A stretch of DNA of 64,000 bases from Sphingobacteriia bacterium (GTDB lineage: Bacteria; Bacteroidota; Bacteroidia; Bacteroidales; UBA7960). Under the pieces are notes generated by a model. The model worked only from the letters and a program-made list of their open reading frames with translations. It did not search any database and was not told where the DNA came from. The position numbers were made by a program, and so were the translations under genes. The stretch spans positions 50,397-114,396 of the forward strand of contig JAABSE010000001.1 of the NCBI GenBank assembly GCA_011390575.1, in the 5' to 3' direction. Below, one piece after another: positions 34,869 through 43,488 of the stretch (its first letter is position 1; every line of letters begins with the position of its first letter).

Positions 34869-35942
34869 ATGAAGCTAAAACAATTATTCCCATTCCTGGG
34901 TATTCTACTTGTATTATTTGCAGTAAGTTGTGATAAAAATGATGATCTGCAGGACGAACGTCCACAGGTAACTTCGACCGTACCCTTAAGCGACGCACTG
35001 GATGTTGATATCAGTGTAGAAATCACTGCCGATTTCAGTGTAGCCATGGATCCTGCAACAATCGATTCTACCACATTTACTGTAACCCGGGGATCCGCTC
35101 CGGTTCCGGGTGTTGTTTCGTATGCAGGAAGAACAGCAACTTTTATTCCTGCAGAGCCCTTGCTGCTCGATTCAGATTACACTGCTACAATATCTACAGA
35201 AGCGAAAGATACTGACGGTAATCCGTTGACAGCCGGCGTAGTGTGGAGTTTCACCACTTTCTCCCCCCAATCTCCCGATGCGGTTAATTTAATGGGTTCA
35301 GGAAATTATGTAATTCTGGCCAAAACCGCCATTACCAATAATCCTACATCCAGCATTTCAGGCGATTTGGGGTTAAGCCCGGCAGCTACATCCTATATTA
35401 CAGGATTTTCGTTGACAAATGAAACAGGCTATGCTACTTCCACCCAGGTAACAGATGGCGGAAGGATTTATGCCGCCGATATGGCAGACCCAACACCAGT
35501 GAATCTTACCACAGCCGTTGAAAATATGATTACTGCATATGACGACGCTGCAGGTCGCACAGCACCTCATTTTATTGAACTCAGCGCTGGAAACATTGGT
35601 GGAAAAACTTTGGTGCCGGGCCTTTATAAATGGACCAATACCGTCACATTACCTACCAATATTACATTATCAGGTGGTGCCGACGATGTCTGGATTTTCC
35701 AGATCGCAGAAGACCTGACCGTAAGTAATAACGTGACAGTAACCCTTGAAGGGGGAGCTCAGGCCAGCAATATTTTCTGGCAGGTAGCAGGTACAGCAAC
35801 CTTTGGTACTGGATCGCACTTCGAAGGGATTATTTTATCCAAGACTGGCATTACTTTTCAAACAGGTGCCACCTTTAACGGAAGAGCACTTGCACAAACA
35901 TCCGTCATCCTCGATCAAAATACTGTTGTTCAACCTCAATAG
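34869..35942 (+). CDS. ice-binding lipoprotein: Ig-like domain plus DUF3494
   Basis: The 357-residue product has a lipoprotein signal (LLVLFAVSC, Cys21). A bacterial Ig-like domain (residues 30-135, ending VVWSFTTFS) precedes a DUF3494 ice-binding domain (140-357). The latter shows AVNLMGSGNYVILAKTAITN, SSISGDLGLSPAATSYITGF, ASNIFWQVAGTATFGTGSHF and a final QTSVILDQNTVV. DUF3494 proteins form a beta-helix that binds ice crystals; lipid anchoring plus the Ig spacer would put it on the cell surface. Its promoter carries the shared stress motif. Some DUF3494 proteins may have other adhesive roles. Confidence 0.9.
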   Translation: MKLKQLFPFLGILLVLFAVSCDKNDDLQDERPQVTSTVPLSDALDVDISVEITADFSVAMDPATIDSTTFTVTRGSAPVPGVVSYAGRTATFIPAEPLLLDSDYTATISTEAKDTDGNPLTAGVVWSFTTFSPQSPDAVNLMGSGNYVILAKTAITNNPTSSISGDLGLSPAATSYITGFSLTNETGYATSTQVTDGGRIYAADMADPTPVNLTTAVENMITAYDDAAGRTAPHFIELSAGNIGGKTLVPGLYKWTNTVTLPTNITLSGGADDVWIFQIAEDLTVSNNVTVTLEGGAQASNIFWQVAGTATFGTGSHFEGIILSKTGITFQTGATFNGRALAQTSVILDQNTVVQPQ

Positions 35943-35974
35943 ATACTTCAGTCCTCATTGTAAGTAAATGACAA

Positions 35975-36100
35975 GGGGCTGTTTCAGAAGTAGTTAATTT
36001 CCCGGACGCTGAGCTTGTCGAAGCATATCTGTCTGCTATTCAGCAGTCGTTTCGGCAGGCTCAACGGCCCCAAAGATACTTCTGAGACAGCCCCGTTTTT
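35975..36100. repeat. MITE-like element, also a possible terminator
   Basis: Outer inverted repeats GGGGCTGTTTCAGAAGTA (35975-35992) and TACTTCTGAGACAGCCCC (36077-36094) differ at one base. Inner arms GCTGAGCTTGTCGAA (36008-36022) and TTTCGGCAGGCTCAA pair as well. TTTTTT follows the right end, so read-through from the ice-binding gene would probably stop here. Confidence 0.7.
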
Positions 36101-36152
36101 TGTGTGCTGATTGTTTTGTATCGGGATTATCGAATTTCTTAAGTGGTTAAAA

Positions 36153-36219
36153 TGTGAGTTTTATGTAACTTTTTACCTGAATTGTGTAAGACAAATCGGT
36201 ACTAAAAAGCCAATCTTTG
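36153..36219 (+). promoter_or_regulatory. three-part stress promoter motif, site 7
   Basis: TGTGA 36153-36157 (2 bp farther out than usual), GTAAC 36165-36169, GTAAG 36186-36190 (+21), AATCTTTG 36212-36219 (+47). It lies 60 bp before the gene at 36280. Confidence 0.65.
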
Positions 36220-36279
36220 TACTTCATAAAACTTCTTTTCCGATTTCTGTCTGTTGGAATTTTAATTAAAGCCCCCGAT

Positions 36280-36471
36280 ATGGAAACCTTACAATCCGGT
36301 AAATCACTAACATGGAATGATAAAAAGAGAAGACTCAAAAAAATCTTTCCTGCCATTACCGATGTTGATTTGCAATTTAATGATGGCAAGGAAAAAGTTA
36401 TGATAGAGAGGCTGGCCTACAAGCTTGACAAGACTGTAGATGAGCTCCGCTATTTCATACATGCAATATAA
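36280..36471 (+). CDS. small CsbD-like stress protein
   Basis: The 63-residue protein can be laid beside the CsbD protein at 24832. ITDVDLQFNDGKEKVMIERL stands where CsbD has LTDDDLMYTEGKEDELLGRL, and KLDKTVDELRYFI where CsbD has KLGKSKEEVEKLM. The N-terminal KGNW part is replaced by LTWNDKKRRLKKIF. It is therefore a diverged CsbD relative, with the same promoter motif upstream. The start at 36280 follows the promoter; a longer frame from 36217 would begin inside the -7 region. Confidence 0.75.
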   Translation: METLQSGKSLTWNDKKRRLKKIFPAITDVDLQFNDGKEKVMIERLAYKLDKTVDELRYFIHAI

Positions 36472-36516
36472 TAAATCTTTATTTCTGTTGAAAAAAATAA
36501 TTCAAAACTTGATAAT

Positions 36517-36993
36517 ATGAAAAAAACAATTAGTACGACCCTGATTGCATTATGCTTTGTTACCATAAGCGTTGCACAGGATTACAATACAGGAATCGGT
36601 TTTAGAGGAGGACCGTTTACAGGTCTTACAGTTAAACATTTTGTAAGCGAGAAAACAGCATTTGAGTTTCTTCTGGCCAGCAGATGGAGAGGGTTTGAAA
36701 TCACCGGACTCTATGAAATTCATAACAGGGCATTTGATGCAGACAGATTGAAATGGTATTATGGATTTGGTGCCCATGCCGGTTTCTATGACGGAGACTA
36801 TACGCACGATCGATGGGGTGAAAGGGGAACAACTTACACAGTGCTGGGACTGGATGGAATCCTGGGATTGGAATACAGTTTTGATGAAATCCCATTTAAT
36901 GTTAGTCTTGACTGGAAACCCACATTCAATTTTTATGGATATTCAGGCTTTTGGGGTGATGGTGGCGCACTTTCCATTCGATATATTTTTTAA
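36517..36993 (+). CDS. small outer-membrane barrel-like protein
   Basis: The 158-residue product has a signal peptide (TISTTLIALCFVTISVAQ). Alternating strands follow (GIGFRGGPFTGLTVKHF, WYYGFGAHAGFYDGDY, LGLEYSFDEIPFNVSLDWKP) and the C-terminus is the aromatic LSIRYIF, as for small outer-membrane beta-barrels. It lies 45 bp after the CsbD-like gene and may be transcribed with it. Function unknown. Confidence 0.72.
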   Translation: MKKTISTTLIALCFVTISVAQDYNTGIGFRGGPFTGLTVKHFVSEKTAFEFLLASRWRGFEITGLYEIHNRAFDADRLKWYYGFGAHAGFYDGDYTHDRWGERGTTYTVLGLDGILGLEYSFDEIPFNVSLDWKPTFNFYGYSGFWGDGGALSIRYIF

Positions 36994-37015
36994 CGTAAAG
37001 AATACCTGGTCAATA

Positions 37016-37038
37016 CTCTCCCGCAAAATGCGGGAGAG
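37016..37038. terminator. perfect 9-bp hairpin
   Basis: CTCTCCCGC, AAAAT, GCGGGAGAG lies 22 bp after the barrel gene and before the kinase. It has no T-run; it may act as a terminator or RNA end-stabiliser. Confidence 0.5.
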
Positions 37039-37108
37039 ATTGCGAGGTGGCAGCGAAGCTAAATCTGAATATTTTAACCGGAAACCAATAGTAATAAAAG
37101 CGTGTATT

Positions 37109-38020
37109 ATGGAACCAAAACAATCATTTTTCCCGAAGGATACTAACTTCTACCGACCTCAAAACGGTTCTGCTGTTAACGGAGCTTCACATTCACTTAA
37201 GCCCAATGGAGTTAAAGCAGATGATGGTAAAGTCCTTAAAAGCCAAATCATGATGCGGTTGGAGGAACTGGAAAAACAAAATGACCGGCTTAAAAATATT
37301 ATTGAACAGCGCAAAAACGAAATTTCTGAACTTATTGCAGCCAATAAAGAATATATTTCTGTACTGGCACATGATCTGAAAAGCCCCTTTAGTACCATTT
37401 ATGGCGTATTGGGCTTACTTAAGGACTGCGTTCATGAAGGCAATTATGAGGAAATGGAAGCGTATCTGGATATTGCGTCCAGCTCCTCTATCAATACAAC
37501 CAACCTGATAGAAAATATCCTGGCATGGGCACAAATGCAAGGCACAGAAAAACGGTTTAATCCCATTAGGGTAAATCTTGCACACCTTGTAGGGCGGGAA
37601 ATAGAGAATAGTAACCTTGCCGTGAAGCTGAAAAAAATATCATTGAGCCATACTATTCCAGAGAATTTTATGGTGAGGGCTGACCTTCATATGTCTCAAT
37701 CGATTGTAAGAAATCTGATCAGTAACGCCATTAAATTTACAAATCCCGGAGGAAATATTACCATAAGTGCCAAAGAAGCGAATCCATTCATTGAAATAAT
37801 GGTAAAAGACGATGGCATTGGAATCTCCACGAAAGACCAGCAGAGATTATTCAATAAGGATACCCCCGAAGAAGTTGCAGGCAACAGCAATGTAAAGGGC
37901 AAAGGACTTGGATTGATGCTTTGCAGAGAATTCGTTGTCATGAATGGAGGAATCTTGTGGGTAGAAAGCCAGCCAGGCAAAGGAAGTAGTTTTATTTTCA
38001 CCTTGCCTAATTACGAATAA
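37109..38020 (+). CDS. soluble sensor histidine kinase
   Basis: The 303-residue kinase has a coiled coil (residues 45-85), HisKA with His88 (ISVLAHDLKSPF), and an ATPase domain with NAIKFTNPGG, DDGIGIS and GKGLGLMLC. It has no transmembrane segment or sensor domain beyond about 40 disordered N-terminal residues, so it likely reads a partner protein. The frame is open further upstream but overlaps the barrel gene; ATG 37109 is the first start after it. No response regulator is adjacent. Confidence 0.9.
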   Translation: MEPKQSFFPKDTNFYRPQNGSAVNGASHSLKPNGVKADDGKVLKSQIMMRLEELEKQNDRLKNIIEQRKNEISELIAANKEYISVLAHDLKSPFSTIYGVLGLLKDCVHEGNYEEMEAYLDIASSSSINTTNLIENILAWAQMQGTEKRFNPIRVNLAHLVGREIENSNLAVKLKKISLSHTIPENFMVRADLHMSQSIVRNLISNAIKFTNPGGNITISAKEANPFIEIMVKDDGIGISTKDQQRLFNKDTPEEVAGNSNVKGKGLGLMLCREFVVMNGGILWVESQPGKGSSFIFTLPNYE

Positions 38021-38067
38021 TATACGAACGAAGCCATGACTGAGCGAATTAATAAAATTATAAACAA

Positions 38068-38865
38068 ATGAAGAAATGGACATTTTTCCTGCTGTCATTA
38101 GTCATTATGGTGGGATGTGCTAAGAACCTCTTGACAGGTCGCAGGCAACTTAAACTGGTAAGTGAGTCTGAAATGCAAATGATGGCTGTTGATCAATACA
38201 GAACCTTCATAACAGAACACAATGTGTTGGGTTCAGGAAACGATCAAGCTGCCATGGTCAAACGTGTGGGAAACCGCATTGCCAATGCAGTTACCAAATA
38301 CTACACCGAACAAGGCAAACCTGAGTTATTGGAAGGATACGACTGGGAGTTTAATACTATAGAAAGTGAAGAAGTAAATGCCTGGGCTATGCCCGGGGGT
38401 AAGGTCATGGTATACTCAGGCATATTTGCTGTTACCCAAAATGAAACTGCACTTGCCATAGTGATGGGACATGAAATTGCCCATGCTGTTGCCAGGCATG
38501 GTAGTGAAAGAATGAGCCAGGCCCTGGCTCAGCAATTGGGCGGCATGGCATTGGATATTGCCCTGACTAATGAGCCTGAGCAAACCAGGAATCTGTTTTT
38601 ATTGTCATATGGTATTGGAAGTCAGGTGGGTGCAATTCTTCCATGGTCGCGTCAACAGGAAACAGAAGCGGATAAGTATGGGCTGATTTTTTCTGCTATG
38701 GCGGGTTATAATCCCAGGGAGGCTATTCCTTTCTGGCAAAGAATGTCATCAGCAGGTGGAGCCAGTCCTCCTGAATTTCTTAGCACACACCCTTCAGATC
38801 AGACAAGAATGAAAAGGTTAGAGCAATTTATGCCCGAAGCACTGAAGCATTATTCACCGAAGTAA
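38068..38865 (+). CDS. M48-family metallopeptidase lipoprotein
   Basis: The 265-residue product has a lipoprotein signal (VIMVGC, Cys17) and an M48 domain with the zinc site HEIAHAVARH (His135, Glu136, His139) and the third ligand region SRQQETEADKYG. Relatives (YcaL, LoiP, BepA-like) degrade misfolded outer-membrane proteins from the periplasm. Length fits. It is not in an obvious operon. Confidence 0.92.
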   Translation: MKKWTFFLLSLVIMVGCAKNLLTGRRQLKLVSESEMQMMAVDQYRTFITEHNVLGSGNDQAAMVKRVGNRIANAVTKYYTEQGKPELLEGYDWEFNTIESEEVNAWAMPGGKVMVYSGIFAVTQNETALAIVMGHEIAHAVARHGSERMSQALAQQLGGMALDIALTNEPEQTRNLFLLSYGIGSQVGAILPWSRQQETEADKYGLIFSAMAGYNPREAIPFWQRMSSAGGASPPEFLSTHPSDQTRMKRLEQFMPEALKHYSPK

Positions 38866-39013
38866 TTTTACTGCTGATTTGCTAAAAATTACAATAATTG
38901 ATTTTCGTGATTGATTTGTGGTTTTTTTTAATTTAATTTGCATATTTATGTTTAAATAAACACCAGATTCATACATCTGGTTTCCTGCCCAACGACAAAA
39001 TTACCTCATTGAA

Positions 39014-41956
39014 ATGGCCAAAACAGAGAAATCAAAACCAGTGACTCCCAAAACCAGGGCAACCTCAAGAGAAAAAAAGCCGGCTGCTGATTCCGCATTA
39101 TTTCCTGTCGTAGGGATTGGTGCATCAGCCGGAGGGCTGGAAGCCATAGAACAATTCCTGAAAAATGTACCTGAAGAAAGCGGAATGGCCTATGTGGTGG
39201 TTCAGCATCTGGATCCCACCCAGAAAGGGATGCTTCCTGAGTTGCTTCAGCGGGTCACTCCACTGAAAGTTTATCAGGTTAAGGATAACATGAAGGTTAA
39301 TCCCAATTGTGTTTATGTGATTCCTCCCAATAAAAGCATGTCAATCCTTCATGGGAAACTTCAGCTGTTTCAACCTCTGGAATCAAGGGGGCTGCGTCTT
39401 CCCATTGATTTTTTTCTGCGATCCCTGGCCGATGATCTTAGAGAGTGGAGTGTTGGGCTTATTCTCTCGGGGATGGGCTCTGATGGTAGTACAGGGTTAC
39501 GTGCCATAAAAGAAAAAAACGGGATTGTAATGGTGCAGGAGCCTGATACAGCAAAATACGATAGCATGCCCCGCAATGCCATTGAATCCGTGCTGGCAGA
39601 TATTGTAGCACCTCCCCACGAGCTTTCCGGAAAACTTATCGAATTTTACAAGCATATCCCCCAGGTTAAGTCCAGTATAGATCTAGAAAACAAAGATCAG
39701 AGTGCGCTGGAAAAAATTATCTTGCTGCTTCGCAGCTATACCGGTAACGATTTTTCTCAATATAAAAAAAGCACCTTGTATCGCCGGATCGAAAGACGCA
39801 TGGGGGTGCATAAAATAGGTAAGATAGCCTCTTACGTTACCCTCTTGCAGGATAATCCCACAGAAGGAGAAATACTTTTCAAGGAATTGATGATTGGTGT
39901 TACCAGTTTTTTTCGCGACCCCAAAGTATGGGAGAAACTGGGACAGGAGATTATTCCTGCTTATATTGGCAAACAAACGGAAAATACCTTATTGCGGGCC
40001 TGGGTGCCAGGTTGTTCTTCTGGCGAAGAGGCCTATAGTCTCGCCATTGTTTTAAAAGAAGCCCTGGAGATTATCAGTTCATCCAAAAATATTTCTTTAC
40101 AGATTTTTGCCACCGACCTGGATCACGATGCTGTTGAAACAGCCCGAAAAGGACTTTTCCCTGTAAATATTGAAGCCGATGTGTCATCCCGCTACCTGTC
40201 GAAATATTTTGTGAAATCCGAGGACGGCTATCGCGTAAATAGTGAAATACGAGAAATGGTGGTGTTTGCCCAGCACAATCTTATCATGCACCCCCCGTTT
40301 ATTAATATCGATATCATCACTTGCCGCAATCTGCTTATATACCTGGATTCAGACCTTCAGAAAAAAATCCTCGGGCTTTTTTATTTTAGCCTCAATAATA
40401 AGGGAATTATGGTGCTGGGTAGTTCAGAAACCCTGGGTGCCATGGGCAATCTTTTTGAAGCAACAGACAGTAAACTTAAAATATTTAGACGCGATGCCAA
40501 TGCAGTGACACCTGATTTGCTGAGTTTTCCTTCAACGTACTCACGCTCAAAACCCGCCACTATTGAAAAACCGGCTACAGAGACCTCTCATTCCAATATA
40601 CAAGCACTCGCTGACCGGATACTACTGCAGCAGTATTCTCCTCCGGGGGTTCTGGTAAATGATAGTGGCGACATATTATATATCAACGGGCGTACCGGTA
40701 AATATCTTGAACCCGCTGCAGGGAAAGCGAACCTGAATATTTTTCCTATGCTGCGCGAAGGTTTGCGCCAGGAGTTTCATCTTGCTTTCCACCAGGTTAA
40801 GGCAAAAAAGGGGTCGATGGTATTGCACAATTTAAAAGTGGGAACCAATGGTTCTGCCCAAACCCTTAATATTAGCATTCAATACGTTGAAAAACCAGGC
40901 CCACTAAGAGGTACGTTAATGATTATCTTTATTGATGTTCCTGATAGCATTGATACCAAAGCTCAGCCCAAATCCGAGGGTAAAACCTCAAAGAGCAGTC
41001 GGGAAACCGAACTGGAGAAAGAACTCCAGTATACCCGCGAAGAAATGCAAAGCACCCTGGAGGAAATGCAAACCTCACAGGAAGAACTTAAATCAACCAA
41101 TGAAGAACTGCAATCGGCCAATGAGGAACTGCAATCGGCCAATGAAGAGCTTACCAGCTCAAAGGAAGAGATGCAAAGCCTCAACGAAGAACTGCAAACC
41201 CTCAATGCAGAACTCCTTGTAAAAGTAGAGGATTATGTGAGGGTGGACAACGATATGAAGAACCTGCTCAACAGCACCGATATCGCTACGCTGTTTCTTG
41301 ACAAAGAGCTTAATATTCGCCGTTTCACTATCCAGGCCACCAAAATCTTTAAGCTTATAAAAAGCGATATCGGCAGACCATTTACAGACCAGGTTTCGGA
41401 CCTCAATTACCCCGAAATGGCCGAAGATGCAAAGGAGGTATTGCGAACACTTGTATTTATTGAGAAGCAAATTCCCGGAAAAAACGGAAGCTGGTTTTCT
41501 ATTCGCCTGATGCCTTATCGCACTTTTGATGATCGGATTGACGGCCTGGTAATAACCTTTATAGATATTTCAGCACTGAAACGTATGGAAGAAAAATGCA
41601 GGGAGACCAGGCAGGTGCAAAGGTTGTTGTTAGATGCAGCAACAGATGTGATCATTAAATTGTCACCTGACCAGAAAATTGTGGAATTCAACTTTGAAGC
41701 TGAAAAGTTTTTTGGTGAAAAACGCGAAAATACCATAAAGCAGGACTTTGTTCAGATGTTTGTGCCCGAACCCAGGCAAAGAAAGACAAGTCAGTTACTG
41801 GCAAAGATGGTAAACAATTTGAAGGATGGGAGGTTGAAAACTGAAGTAATTGCAGCCAAAGGCACTACTTCTGAAGTGGTTTTTTCAGCCAAAGTATTGG
41901 TCGATACCATGAATAAGCTTACAGGAATGGTTTTAATAGGCGAATGGAACCGGTAG
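39014..41956 (+). CDS. CheB-CheR-PAS fusion protein without kinase domain
   Basis: A 980-residue protein. Residues 30-215 are a CheB methylesterase domain with Ser in GIGASAGGLEA, His in VVQHLD and Asp in GMGSDGSTG. Residues 240-500 are a CheR methyltransferase with WVPGCSSGEEAYSLAI. Around residues 660-735 is a long coiled coil of ELQSANEEL-type repeats, then two PAS domains to the end. There is no receiver domain and no kinase. Such fusions are widespread in Bacteroidota without chemotaxis genes and probably act in other signalling; no MCP or CheA gene is in the window. Confidence 0.92.
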   Translation: MAKTEKSKPVTPKTRATSREKKPAADSALFPVVGIGASAGGLEAIEQFLKNVPEESGMAYVVVQHLDPTQKGMLPELLQRVTPLKVYQVKDNMKVNPNCVYVIPPNKSMSILHGKLQLFQPLESRGLRLPIDFFLRSLADDLREWSVGLILSGMGSDGSTGLRAIKEKNGIVMVQEPDTAKYDSMPRNAIESVLADIVAPPHELSGKLIEFYKHIPQVKSSIDLENKDQSALEKIILLLRSYTGNDFSQYKKSTLYRRIERRMGVHKIGKIASYVTLLQDNPTEGEILFKELMIGVTSFFRDPKVWEKLGQEIIPAYIGKQTENTLLRAWVPGCSSGEEAYSLAIVLKEALEIISSSKNISLQIFATDLDHDAVETARKGLFPVNIEADVSSRYLSKYFVKSEDGYRVNSEIREMVVFAQHNLIMHPPFINIDIITCRNLLIYLDSDLQKKILGLFYFSLNNKGIMVLGSSETLGAMGNLFEATDSKLKIFRRDANAVTPDLLSFPSTYSRSKPATIEKPATETSHSNIQALADRILLQQYSPPGVLVNDSGDILYINGRTGKYLEPAAGKANLNIFPMLREGLRQEFHLAFHQVKAKKGSMVLHNLKVGTNGSAQTLNISIQYVEKPGPLRGTLMIIFIDVPDSIDTKAQPKSEGKTSKSSRETELEKELQYTREEMQSTLEEMQTSQEELKSTNEELQSANEELQSANEELTSSKEEMQSLNEELQTLNAELLVKVEDYVRVDNDMKNLLNSTDIATLFLDKELNIRRFTIQATKIFKLIKSDIGRPFTDQVSDLNYPEMAEDAKEVLRTLVFIEKQIPGKNGSWFSIRLMPYRTFDDRIDGLVITFIDISALKRMEEKCRETRQVQRLLLDAATDVIIKLSPDQKIVEFNFEAEKFFGEKRENTIKQDFVQMFVPEPRQRKTSQLLAKMVNNLKDGRLKTEVIAAKGTTSEVVFSAKVLVDTMNKLTGMVLIGEWNR

Positions 41957-42056
41957 TTTTGGTGGCCATGGAGTTAGGGTTGTGCCCCGGATGAAGACAA
42001 GAGGTATTGTTGAAAAAATACATACAATGAATATATAGAAATTAATTTATAATACC

Positions 42057-42611
42057 ATGAAAACCGAAGAACCTGATTTTACAGATCCGCGCGCATTGCG
42101 CCAGCAGGCCGAGAAATTGCTTCAGCAAAAAATGGAAAAAGCCATGCAGGAGGAGAAAAATGAAGCCGATGCCCAAAAGCTTTTACATGAATTACAGGTG
42201 CACCAGATAGAACTCGAAATGCAGAATGAGGAACTCCTTAAGGCTTATGAGACAGCAGAAGCCGCATTAAAGAAGTTTACCATTGTTTTCGACCAGGCAC
42301 CCATGGGGTTTATTACCCTGGAAAGCGACGGTACGATTGCTGAATTGAACTTTGCTGCTGCAGAGATGCTTGGCGACCGGCGTTTTAGCCTTATGGGAAG
42401 CAATTTTAAGCTGTATATTGAAGACGAATCCAAAACTGCCTTTTCCGATTTTTTCAAAAAAACATACGCCACCCACCAGAAGCAATCATGCAATATATTG
42501 CTGGGTAACGACACAGAGTCTAATCATCAGATATATATAGAAGGAATTGTAATTGAGAATGACGACAGATGCATGTTGTCTTTAGTGGATGTGACTAGTT
42601 TTACAGAATAA
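42057..42611 (+). CDS. PAS-domain protein with coiled-coil start, no output domain
   Basis: The 184-residue protein has an N-terminal coiled coil (LHELQVHQIELEMQNEELLK) and one PAS domain (residues 75-184; DQAPMGFITLESDGTIAELN). Both are clearly similar to residues 10-180 of the hybrid kinase at 18721 (there YELQVYQIELEMQNEEL and ESAPSGYLTLSKEGDILELN). It ends just after the PAS domain, with a normal stop and no kinase remnant. It might heterodimerise with such kinases. It lies 100 bp after the CheB-CheR gene. Confidence 0.8.
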   Translation: MKTEEPDFTDPRALRQQAEKLLQQKMEKAMQEEKNEADAQKLLHELQVHQIELEMQNEELLKAYETAEAALKKFTIVFDQAPMGFITLESDGTIAELNFAAAEMLGDRRFSLMGSNFKLYIEDESKTAFSDFFKKTYATHQKQSCNILLGNDTESNHQIYIEGIVIENDDRCMLSLVDVTSFTE

Positions 42612-42624
42612 TTGGAAATAAAAA

Positions 42625-42742
42625 GTGCAGCCTTAAAACTACCTTCTGGTCGTCGTTGAGCTTGTCGAAAAGATATCTGCATATCAGGCTATAATATGCT
42701 TCGACAGGCTCAGCACCCGGGTAATATGTTTTAAGGCAGCAC
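42625..42742. repeat. MITE-like element, inner arms as at 36008
   Basis: Outer arms GTGCAGCCTTAAAAC (42625-42639) and GTTTTAAGGCAGCAC (42728-42742) differ at one base. Inner arms TTGAGCTTGTCGAA (42656-42669) and TTCGACAGGCTCA (42700-42712) match the inner arms of the element at 35975. It separates the PAS gene from the convergent PorT gene. Confidence 0.7.
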
Positions 42743-42787
42743 TCATGCTTATTCAAAGCCCTCTTCTAAGCGAATCAGAGCTGCAAT

Positions 42788-43456
42788 CTAAAACCGGTAT
42801 CCTAATGAAAGTCCGAATCCGGTATTCATGAGGGATAATTCATTCTCCGGCAACCTGTTGTCTTCAGGATTTATCTTCAGCAGGCCCAGCTGCGCGTTGA
42901 GCTGGAAGAATAATCCGCTGGCCATTTCATAACCCGCAAAAATATTTCCCCCTACATCAAGTGGTTTAAAATACGTTTCTGTTAAAGGGTCGCCTGCATC
43001 AACCGTATTGGTGAATTCAATATCACTCTCATAGGATACCGAACCCCCTTCATGTTTTGCCTTACCCATGATTCCATAACCTACATAGGGGCCAAAACCA
43101 ACCAGAACATATCCCTGGCCGAGCAAACCTTTATAAACAAAATTTAGTGGTAGTTCAAGATACGAAAGGTTATAAGTGCTTGTGATGGGGCCGGTGGTGG
43201 TTTTCGCTCCTTTGGTGGAGAAAAGCAAGCCGGGTTGAAAATAGAATTCAGGGGCTATGGGTATCTGTACGTTGGCTCCGATATGATAACCGACGATCAT
43301 GTCATTGTCTAGTTGATCTCCATCCATATCTTTTCCATTCAGATTTTGGAAATTAACACCTCCTAAAAGGCCAAAAGCAGGCCCTGTAGTTTGAGCAAAG
43401 GTAAATGTTGCTGAAAGCAAGAGCATTATAGCAATAGATGTTATTTTGAATTTCAT
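42788..43456 (-). CDS. PorT-family outer-membrane beta-barrel protein
   Basis: The 222-residue product has a signal peptide (ITSIAIMLLLSATFTFAQ) and a barrel of about eight strands (GLLGGVNFQNLNGK, FYFQPGLLFSTKGAK, YLELPLNFVYKG, GYVLVGFGPYVGYGIMG), ending GFGLSLGYRF. This is the common PorT/OMP_b-brl_2 pattern of Bacteroidota. It follows the OmpA-like gene after 32 bp on the same strand, suggesting an operon. Cargo or ligand unknown. Confidence 0.87.
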   Translation of the reverse strand: MKFKITSIAIMLLLSATFTFAQTTGPAFGLLGGVNFQNLNGKDMDGDQLDNDMIVGYHIGANVQIPIAPEFYFQPGLLFSTKGAKTTTGPITSTYNLSYLELPLNFVYKGLLGQGYVLVGFGPYVGYGIMGKAKHEGGSVSYESDIEFTNTVDAGDPLTETYFKPLDVGGNIFAGYEMASGLFFQLNAQLGLLKINPEDNRLPENELSLMNTGFGLSLGYRF

Positions 43457-43488
43457 GTTTGTTTTTTTTATAGTTATAATGAATAGAA

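Noticed and set aside
36761..37108. N-terminal extension of the histidine kinase frame
   Set aside because: It overlaps the outer-membrane barrel gene in another frame and a hairpin; the ATG at 37109 gives a normal kinase.
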